Part shown: piece by piece, positions 56,649-64,000 of the stretch
Position numbering within the stretch: the stretch's first letter is position 1
How the letters are laid out: each line of letters begins with the position of its first letter
From: Triticum aestivum
Lineage: Eukaryota > Streptophyta > Magnoliopsida > Poales > Poaceae
Length of the DNA: 64,000 nucleotides
Direction: 5' to 3'
NCBI RefSeq assembly: GCF_018294505.1
Contig: NC_057802.1
Coordinates: 557,422,063-557,486,062 of the forward strand
The notes under the pieces: generated by a model
What the model saw: the letters and a program-made list of their open reading frames with translations, nothing else
Database searches by the model: none
Told to the model about the DNA's origin: nothing
Translations under genes and position numbers: made by a program

Positions 56649-58876
56649 AGCCGCTCACCGCTTTGACTGCATCGCCCCGAACCGGTCTCCCCTCCTCGCC
56701 GTTGACCGCGCCAAGTCCCACAACCGCACGTGCCTGGGCCGGCCTCGCCTCGGCTCAGCTGGCTCTGCTTGCTGCTTCCTCCTCCACCCACCGGGCCTCA
56801 GCCCATGGTGGGCGCCCCAGTGCCCACTAGATTCAGCCCGCTTCTGTTTTTTTCCTATCAGCGAATTTCCTAATTATCCAGAGAACGCTGTATTTACAGA
56901 TTTTCCCTTGTTGTTCCTGCATATACTAGATCACAAACCATGCAGTTTCATGTACTTTCACAATTTGCAATTTTCATCCATGTTTAAAATATGTAAAATG
57001 CTTAGAATTTCATGTACTTTCACAATTTGCAATTTTCATCCATGTTTAAAATATTTAAAATGCTGTTTGTTTAGATTTGCATAACTGCCATGCTAAATGA
57101 TTTATTTCATAAGTAAATAACCGTAGCTCCAAATTTAATAAACTTTATATGTAAATGGGCTAGAAAAATGCCTAGTTTAATATGGTGCACTTCATTTTGC
57201 TGTTTAACAACATTAGAATATGCTTTAGGACAGAACAGTAGCAAATTCAAAATATGCATATGGGGATTTTCCGAAATTGTTGTTTGTTGTTCTGGCCTCA
57301 TTTAAACTTGCCTAAATAGTTAGTTTACTTATGCTTCACCTATTTCCATGTTAATCAACATTTAATATTGTTGGGTACATAAACGAGAGAGAACTAAATA
57401 ATTGATGTGGTGTTTCGTCAATATGCAACTCGTTGCATATTGAGCTCCACTTAATTCGTAGTGTTGTTTGTTGCACTTTGCCATGCCATGCCTCATTAAA
57501 TCGGACATGCATCATACTTGTTTGTGCATCATGCCATGTTTATGTGATGCTTGTTTACCATGATGTTTCCTTCTTTCCGGTGTTGCTTCTTCTTGATAGT
57601 TCCGGTATCGTTGCGTTTGTGCGGATCCGTTCGACTACGTTGGTTCGTCTATGTCATGGACTTGTTCTTCTTCCTTGCGGGATCTCAGGAAAGATGACCA
57701 TACCCTCGAAATCACTTCTATCTTTGCTTGCTAGTTGTTCGCTCTATGCCGCGCTACCTACCACTTGCTATATCATGCCTCCCATATTGCCATGTCAAGC
57801 CTCTAACCCACATTTCCTAGAAAACCGTTGTTTGGCTATGTTACTGCTTTTGCTCAGCCTCTCTTATAGCGTTGCTAGTTGCAGGCGAAGATGAAGTTTG
57901 TTCCATGTTGGAACATGGATATGTTGGGATATCACAATATCTCTTATTTAATTAATGTATCTATATACTTGGTAAAGGGTGGAAGGCTCGGCCTTATGCC
58001 TGGTGTTTTGTTCCACTCTTGCCGCCCTAGTTTCCGTTATACCGGTGTTATGTTCCTTGAGTTTGCATTCCTTACGTGGTTGGGGATTTATGGGACCCCC
58101 TTGATAGTTTGCTTTGAATAAAACTCCTCCAGCAATGCCCAATCTTGGTTTTAACATTTGCCACCTAAGCCTTTTTCCCTTGGGTTCTGCAGACTGAAGG
58201 GTCATCTTTATTTTAACCCCCGGGCCAGTGTTCCTCTGAGTGCTGGTCCAAACCGGGTGATGTCCGGCGCCCCCTGGGCAACCAGGGTCTATGCCAACCC
58301 GACATCTTGCCCATCCGGTGTGCCCTGAGAACGAGATACGTGCGACTCCTATCGGGATTTGTCGGCACATCGGGTGGCTTTGCTGGTCTTGTTTTACCAT
58401 TGTCGAAAAGTCTTGTAACCGGGATTCCGAGACTGTTCGGGTCTTCCCGAGAGAAGGAATATCCTTCGTTGACCATGAGAGCTTGTGATGGGCTAAGTTG
58501 GGACACCCCTGCAGGGTTTGAACTTTCGAAAGCCGTGCCCGCGGTTATGTGGCAGATGGGAATTTGTTAATGTCCGGTTGTAGAAAACTTGACACTTGAC
58601 TTAATTAAAATATATCAACCGCGTGTGTAGCCGTGATGGTCTCTTTTCGGCGGAGTCCGGGAAGTGAACACGGTTCTTGTGTTATGCTTGAACGTAAGTA
58701 GTTTCAGGATCACTTCTTGATCACTTCTAGCTTCGCGACCATTGCGTTGCTCCTCTTCTCGCTCTTACTTGCGTATGTTAGCCACCATATATGCTTAGTG
58801 CTTGCTGCAGCTCCACCTCATTACCCTATACTACCCATAAGCTTAAATAGTCTTGATCTCGCGGGTGTGAGATTGC

Positions 58877-58916
58877 TGAGTCCTCGTGACTCACAGATTC
58901 TACCAAAATAGTTCAG
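58877..58916 (+). other. Hairpin plus branch-point-like site plus acceptor in LTR
   Basis: Stem TGAGTC (58877-58882) and GACTCA (58888-58893), loop CTCGT; CTCAC resembles a branch point; acceptor TTCAG ends at 58916, 24 nt after the GACTC arm. Confidence 0.45.
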
Positions 58917-59014
58917 GTGCCGATGATACTAGTGTAGATGACGCAACCAAGCTCAAGTGGGAGCTCGATGAAGACCTTGGTCGTTACTATGTTTCGTTTC
59001 CTGATGATCAGTAG
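58917..59014 (+). other. Short acidic C-terminal exon of the long LTR (inferred)
   Basis: After the acceptor at 58916, with GT completing an upstream codon, the frame reads ADDTSVDDATKLKWELDED and ends SFPDDQ before TAG at 59012-59014. It is comparable in position and acidity to the exon at 51568-51623 of the other LTR family. Confidence 0.4.
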
Positions 59015-59143
59015 TGGAGCCTAGTTGGGACGATCGGGGATCTAGCATTTGGGGTTGTCTTCTTTTTTTTGTTCTGTAGTCGGACCTTGACTGTATTCTG
59101 GATGATGTATGTTTAATTTGTTATTTGTGTGAAGTGGCGATTG

Positions 59144-60337
59144 TGTCGGGTGGTAGGTGTGACATATGCCAACGGGTGGCTTATCATTGTGGGAGCCAGT
59201 AAGACATCGCCGGTGCCTGGAAACGGGATGAGGCGAAGACATGCACGCCGGCGGATCTTACCCAGGTTCGGGGCTCTCCGTGGAGATAACACCCCTAGTC
59301 CTGCTCTGCAGGGTCTCCGCATGATCACTAGATCAATACAAGTAGCTACAAGTGCTCCTTGAGCAGTTTGGCTAGAGGAAGAAGAAAGGCAAGGCTAGCT
59401 CTCCTTTTCTCTCTATGTGGTGTGTGGGATTCTATGAGAACAACCCTTTGCATTGGTGTCCCGGGGGCTTTATATAGGCCTACCCCCAGGGGTACAACCC
59501 TTTGCATTGCTAGCTCCCAGCCGTCAGTGTCTATGCTCGCCGACTTCTCCGCCGGTCATTGGGGCCCACCGACTGGTGGGTCCCGCCGGCTGCCGGCCTC
59601 TTGGCCAACAGGCCGGCCCCACTGCTTGGGGGCTTTGTCGGCGGCTGGTTACTATTGCCTCGCCTCTGATAACGAGGGCTTTGTCAAGGTAAGCGTGGCT
59701 ACAGTGCCGCCGCGTTGCGGGCTCTCACTGTAGCCTTACCTCGTCTTGTCTCCTTAATGAGGCACATGTTTCGAGGGAGGGAGGCAGCCGGCTATTGGGA
59801 GCCGGCCACGCCCCTGGCCGACTAGGGGAGGCCAGGCCGCCTTCGGGTGTCTCTCTGGCAAAAGGGGGGCCCGCCGCCTGTGGGCCATACTAGCGCCTGT
59901 CGTCGGTGGCATCGAGGCCAACACGGCTACAGTGCCGCACCGGACGGGGGATGGTTGGCCCGTACGGTGCCATGTGGCCATGCCTGTTCCGGGATTTGGG
60001 GGTAGTGGGCTGTACTGCGGCCACGCCCCGTCCTATCGCCGTTATGTGGATACAGTCTTAGTGGGTGCAGTCTTGGCCGGTTCTGGGAGCCGGCTTTCTT
60101 CATGGCCGGCTTCTGGGAGTCGGCTTTCTTCATGGCTGGCTTCTGGGAGTCGGCTATCTCTTATCTTTCTTGGGGAAGGTTTCTGAGGCTGGGTCGCCTT
60201 CTGGGAGTCGGCCCTGGGGATAGCCGGCCGGGGGAAGGCGGCCCTACGCTTTGTATGCTTGAAGGCTCGAATGGCCTGATAATTTTTTGAAGAGCCAGGG
60301 GAGTTGGTTAGGCTACCCGTGGCCATTTACTCCGACA
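59144..60337 (+). repeat. 5' LTR of the Tat-type element
   Basis: TGTCGGGTGG start and CTCCGACA end; 1,194 bp. It includes about 30-bp tandem units at 60072-60215 (TTCTGGGAGTCGGCTTTC). The preceding five bases are GATTG; the matching TSD is not in view. Confidence 0.65.
60072..60215. repeat. About 30-bp tandem repeats in the Tat LTR
   Basis: GGCTTCTGGGAGTCGGCT and TTTCTTCATGGC alternate, three to four units. Confidence 0.8.
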
Positions 60338-60987
60338 GTAGTCCCCGAAGCTGGTAGGGCTTCGAGGCTGAGAGGAGGTCGAGAAGATCGGTCAACTTCT
60401 TATCTTGACGAGACAGCAGCTGGGAGCCGGCTTTGGTTGGGCGCGCCGTCTTGGCGAAATTTTTAAAGTCGGAAGGCGGGAGTCTGTTGGCGCGTGCACC
60501 GGGCCGCGGGCTGGCCGCTCGCCGCCTGCGAACCACATGGCATCCCTTGGCTGAAAAGAGCCTGCCAACCCACGCGCGCGACAGGACGTTGCCGCAGGCC
60601 GAGGGCCCACCACTCCCACGCCTAGGCCCTAGGCGCGGATCCTCTGTGGCCCAGAGCTGTCCGCACGTCTTCCGGCGGCGGTTTCCGCACGCCGTTAGGG
60701 CGTAATAATCGCGAGACGTGGGGGATTGGGCGCAGTTAATCCCACATTCTCCCCACGCCTCGCCTCCTCGGCTTTGCCGCACGAAGCTATAAGTAGGGGG
60801 AGGAGGGGGAAGCGGCATTCGCTCGCACGCTCCTCTCCTCTCCGTCATCTTCTTCCTCCTGCTTTCCCTCGCAACAGCGCCTCGCCGCTGCGCCATCCCA
60901 CTGATGTTTACTCCGCCCCGTAGCTATGCCGCCACAGGGCCGTGCTTTCTCCGCCGCCGCACTCTTCCTTGCTAGCCTCTCGCCACC
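60338..60987 (+). other. Leader of the Tat element with internal TATA-like site
   Basis: GC-rich, no supported ORF. TATAAGTA at 60788-60795 could be a promoter or chance. The ATG at 60988 has a good context (GCCACCATGC). Confidence 0.5.
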
Positions 60988-61825
60988 ATGCAGTATGGCG
61001 GGGATTGGGACGGCTCCCTCGTCCACATGGACCACATCGAGTTCCTCCGCAAGACGCGGCGGTTGCACGGCACGGACCAGGTGCGGGTCCGTCTCGCGCC
61101 GGTGAAGGAGATCACGCCGGCGCCAGAGGAAGGCGAGCGCTTTCTTCTGCTCCTTCCTCGACTTCTATCAACTCCAGCCGCACCACCTCACTCCGAACAC
61201 GGTGGTGCTGCTGTCCGCCTTCGTCACCTTGTGCGAAGGCTTTCTTGGCGTTCTCCCCACCCTCGAGCTCTGGGGGGAGTTCTTCCAATCTAAGCTGGGC
61301 ACCCGCATGTAGGGCGTGCCGGCACAGAGCGGCGCCTTCATCGCGATGCGGAGGCCGGCGGCCGACAACCCCTTCCCCATCATCACGCTAATCTAGTCAG
61401 TGAAGCTCTGGAAGAAGTCATATTTCTATGTGAAGAGCGTCGCCCCGCAAGGCGACTACGTCAACTTGCCGGCTTACGTAGCCGGCCCGCCGGCTGGGAG
61501 GCGGCCCCAGTGGTCCTATCGGGCCGTGACACTGTCGCAGGCTGGAGCCGCGCGCGTCGCCTGACTTCGGGTGATGATCTAGTTGGAGGGCCTGACTGGG
61601 TCCGACTTGCTGGCCGCCTTCGTCACGCGCCGGGTGCTTTCGCTTCAAAGCCGCCCTCACCTGATCTGCCAGATGAGCGGCCAACTCGATCCGAGTCGGA
61701 TGTGCACCAAGGACATGCCGCACGACGAGGTGTCCCATATGGTGAATTACCATGCGAACTGGAAGCTCTCCGCAGAGTGGCGGTTTGGCAAGGAGCCATA
61801 TTCCCGTGCACATCCTCCGCCTGCT
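60988..61825 (+). pseudogene. Tat-element ORF, exon with gypsy-type transposase-like domain (PF04195)
   Basis: Opens MQYGGDWDGSLVHMDH; after a frameshift near 61140 it reads FCSFLDFYQLQPHHLTPNTV, LCEGFLGVLPTLELWGEFF and SGAFIAMRRPAADNPFP, the conserved core of the plant protein family Pfam calls putative gypsy-type transposon. In-frame stops lie at 61310-61312, 61394-61396, 61562-61564 and 61580-61582. Later text SLQSRPHLICQMSGQLDPS and WRFGKEPYSRAHPPP is also typical. The exon ends in a donor at 61826 (CTGCT/GTATGT). In this lineage the ORF sits between the LTR and gag; its molecular role is not established. Confidence 0.8.
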
Positions 61826-61899
61826 GTATGTTCTCTTTTTCCCTTTCTTCTCTTAATTTTGTCGCCGAGTTCCTCTTGGCCGACTCTGACCAGTCGGCA

Positions 61900-63689
61900 C
61901 ATCTTGGCAGAGCCCTCTCTTTTGACCTACAGCCGAGTCGGACGCAGAGCGCCGATTTCTCCCCGACCGGGCGGAGCATGATCTAGAGGACCACGAATTG
62001 GGGGCGGCCGCCATGGATGAAAACACAGAGGCGGGTGGCGGCAAAGCAGGCGGCTTCGGGCTTGGAGCCAGCTTCGATGACTGGTCGGATGATGACGAGG
62101 CGAAAATCGTCCCACGCCGCCAGCCGGCGTCCGGCCACGGCGCGGGTTCCTCCGCCGCGCCGCCTGCTCGGGGCGGTGGGCGGAAGCGCCGGGCCGCGTT
62201 GGGCTTGTTCGGCAGTTGGCCGAAGAAGCCCAAGGGCGGGGCGGCGGCGACCAGGCGGGATGAGGTGGCCGCGAAGGCGGCCCACTTCCGCAAGGTGGTG
62301 AAGCAGCCGCAGACAGTGTTGGCGTAAGTGTATATTCCTTTGTACATTCCTTCTTCTTTTCTTGGTGATTTCTGAATCTTTGTCCATTCTCCAAAATCAG
62401 GGCTCCGCTTTCGCTTGAACGGGTTGCTGCCGCCTCCATCGTTGGATCACCGAGAGGATCCGGGAGCACCCACCGCGTGGACCCCCGCGCCGAGCTTCAG
62501 GCGGCGACGGAGCGAAACGCGCGGGAGGCGCAGGAGGAGCGGGAGGCGGAGGAGTTGAGGGCGGCTTCCGCCAAGACGGCATAGGAGGAGGAGAAGGAGG
62601 CGGCGAAGGCGCGTGCCGACGCAGCGGCCAAGGCCCAAGCGGAGGCTGCGGCCGCGGCAACAGCGGAGGGGGCCTTGCTCGTCACCCCTCTGCGTGTCTA
62701 GGCGCCCGAGGTCCCGGAGCCCCCGCCGGAGGAAGCCGGGTTTGGAGAGGGGGACGACGTCGTCGTCCCGAAGAGGGAGGCGGCACCGGCCTCGCCGACT
62801 GGGGCGGCTCAAGGCAGCCAGCCTAACGTGCCGCCTGCGCAACCGGCTAGGGGCAAGCCGGCCGCGAGGACGGACCGGGTGGTCCAATCGCCATCGCGCC
62901 AGCGCGCGGGGAAGGCCACTTCGGACCCGCAGAAGGCTGCGGGCTCCGGCTTGTCGGCCCGGGACGTGGACGCGGCCAGCGCCAGCTCGGGGTGGACGCC
63001 GGGTGGAGGGACGGCCGTGGTGAACGTGGCGGCGCAGGAAGTCCGGAACCGGCTTCAGTCCCAGGCTGCGGCGCTAAGGAAATACAATGACGAGTTTCTT
63101 GCGACGCGAGCGGCCAGTCGGGTTAGTCTTCCCGTTTTTGCTTTTTTGATCTTGGTTTCTTCTGTGGGGGCGCGTCAGCGCACCCACTGGGTGTAGTCCC
63201 CGAGTTCCGAGTCGGCTGCTGAGCAGGCGGCTTGGAACTTCTTAGCTGGCTTTGTTTGCTATCTTGTTCTTATTAGCTTCTCTGCCTGACTTGCAGGACT
63301 ACCACAACCTCCGCGCGGCTGCCTTCAATTCGAAGGCTCGGGAGCTGACCTAGAAGAATGCTGATCTATCTGAGAGCCGGGGTAAGTGCTTCATCTTTTA
63401 TCTCACGTGGGGGCACGTCAGCGCACCCACTGGGTGTAGTCCCCGAGATTCGGGCCGACTGCTGAGCAGTCGGGTCGGATCTTTCTTGACGACTTCTTCC
63501 TTATTGCTTCTTTCTTCTCTGTCATGCCTGCAGCAGCCAACGCCAAACTGAGGGAGCAGCTGGGAGGGGCGCAGGCCGCCCTTTGCGCCAAGGAGGCCGA
63601 GTTTGACGCCTTGGCCCAGGAGCGTGACCGCCTGGCCAAGAGGCTGGCCGACCAGGAGGAGAGCCACAAGGCGGCCTTGAAGGCGGTGG
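61900..63689 (+). pseudogene. Tat-element ORF, downstream exons
   Basis: An exon ending at 62323 (GGC/GTAAGT) encodes an acidic then basic stretch (ASFDDWSDDDEAKIV, RKRRAALGLFGSWPKK). The next, 62401-63121, is Ala/Glu-rich and coiled-coil-like (REAQEEREAEELRAASAK), later Pro-rich, ending QSQAAALRKYNDEFL. Small exons 63297-63381 and 63534-63689 follow, the last with LREQLGGAQAALCAKEAEFD and DRLAKRLADQEESHKA, a clear coiled coil. The exon ending at 62323 joins the one starting at 62401 in phase. Stops at 62582-62584, 62699-62701 and 63351-63353 break the frame. It is cut at 63690 by CACTA. Together with the previous exon this is one spliced gene. Confidence 0.7.
63164..63478. repeat. About 70-bp repeat occurring in two successive introns
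   Basis: 63164-63233 and 63407-63478 share GTCAGCGCACCCACTGGGTG, TAGTCCCCGAG and GCTGAGCAG words. GTAGTCCCCGA also follows the 5' LTR at 60338. Confidence 0.8.
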
Positions 63690-64000
63690 CACTACTGGAA
63701 TCAGCTAATTTGCCATCTGCCAGCTCTTTGCCATCTGCTAGCTGACGGCAAAGAAGCTCTTTGCCATCAGCTACCCAAAAGCAGACGGCAAAGAAAGGGC
63801 AGACGGCAAAGAAACTCTTTGCCATCTGCCAGCTCTTTGCCGTCTGCCAGCAGACGGTAAAGAGGCAAAAAAGCGGACGGCAAAGGGGGGCGGACGGCAA
63901 AGAGCCTACTACCTAACGGCCCGTACCCCCCGCCCGTTACTCACTTCTTCCCTCTCCCTCGCCGTTTCTCTCCTCCCACGCTGCCGCCGCCGCCCGCCGC
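63690..64000 (+). mobile_element. Start of a second CACTA transposon (runs off window)
   Basis: CACTACTGGAATCAGC interrupts the coiled-coil exon of the Tat element. Subterminal repeats of TTTGCCATCTGC and its complement GCAGACGGCAAAG alternate in both orientations to about 63905, the usual CACTA architecture. Its motif differs from the 8840-32946 element, so it is another family. Confidence 0.85.

Larger units (their letters stand above)
55518..59143 (+). mobile_element. Long LTR of another Gypsy-type family, 3' end cut by the Tat element
   Basis: Starts TGTAACGCCCCGAGACC inside element B. It has a promoter (TATAAATA 55949-55956), a GC-rich leader, a probable acceptor at about 57884 (GTTGCAG), a 3' splice region at 58877-58916 and a short acidic exon. 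It stops at 59143 where TGTCGGGTGG begins. No gag or pol in view, so this may be a 5' LTR, 3' LTR or solo LTR. Confidence 0.7.
59144..63689 (+). mobile_element. Tat-lineage Ty3/Gypsy element, 5' part
   Basis: 5' LTR 59144-60337 (TGTCGG...CCGACA), a leader starting GTAGTCCCCGAAGC, then a spliced, decayed ORF upstream of where gag-pol would lie. The ORF carries the plant transposase/gypsy-type domain PF04195 typical of this lineage. A CACTA element interrupts it at 63690, so gag-pol and the 3' LTR are outside the window. Confidence 0.75.

Noticed and set aside
55907..56791. 294-codon minus-strand open frame in the long LTR
   Set aside because: GC-rich DNA is open in several frames here on both strands; composition is Gly/Arg-rich without domains, and TATA box and splice signals favour the plus strand.

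Overview
The window reads as intergenic DNA from a large Triticeae (wheat, barley or Aegilops type) nuclear genome. I find no intact host gene that I can name, no rRNA and no convincing functional tRNA gene. Almost every base can be placed in a nest of transposable elements, and several boundaries are exact because target-site duplications (TSDs) and terminal sequences survive. Family names such as Sabrina/WHAM, Angela-like or Jorge-like are from memory of wheat repeats and are tentative; superfamily calls are firmer.

Layout. (1) 1-1012: the 3' part of an LTR, inserted in a Copia LTR. (2) A Copia retrotransposon forms the backbone: 5' LTR pieces at 1013-1095 and 33535-33954, decayed gag-pol at 35187-39154, 3' LTR at 39204-40748. 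(3) Inside its 5' LTR sits an Athila-lineage Ty3/Gypsy element on the minus strand (A, 1096-33534) that carries only gag-protease. (4) Inside element A's own 5' LTR is a 24.1-kb CACTA DNA transposon (8840-32946, TSD AAA). It has subterminal repeat arrays, MITEs, a captured Copia gag fragment, and two gene-like loci built from duplicated exons. I see no TNP2-type transposase. (5) From 40811 a second Athila-type element (B, plus strand) shares LTR, primer-binding site, leader and the start of the 3' internal region with A, but has a different, intact 277-codon ORF in place of gag-protease. (6) Its 5' LTR is split by a 9.9-kb LTR-like insertion (42102-52015, TSD AACAA) containing a 2,907-bp unit repeated three times in tandem. 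(7) From 55518 another long LTR, itself interrupted at 59144 by a Tat-lineage Gypsy element with a spliced extra ORF, which is cut at 63690 by the edge of another CACTA element running off the window.

Relative ages follow from the nesting: Copia is older than Athila A, which is older than the CACTA; Athila B is older than the triplicated LTR; the long LTR is older than the Tat element, which is older than the last CACTA. Coding regions of the older elements are full of stops and frameshifts.

The most interesting signals are: three different LTR families that all place a short perfect hairpin, followed by a branch-point-like C-N-A-C, 23-24 nt before a 3' splice site; an inferred GC-AG intron inside an LTR that joins in phase to an acidic C-terminal exon; the tandem triplication; the gag-protease versus novel-ORF exchange between A and B; and exon-module amplification in the CACTA genes. 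Two assembly gaps (N runs) lie at 26585-26827 and 40351-40566.
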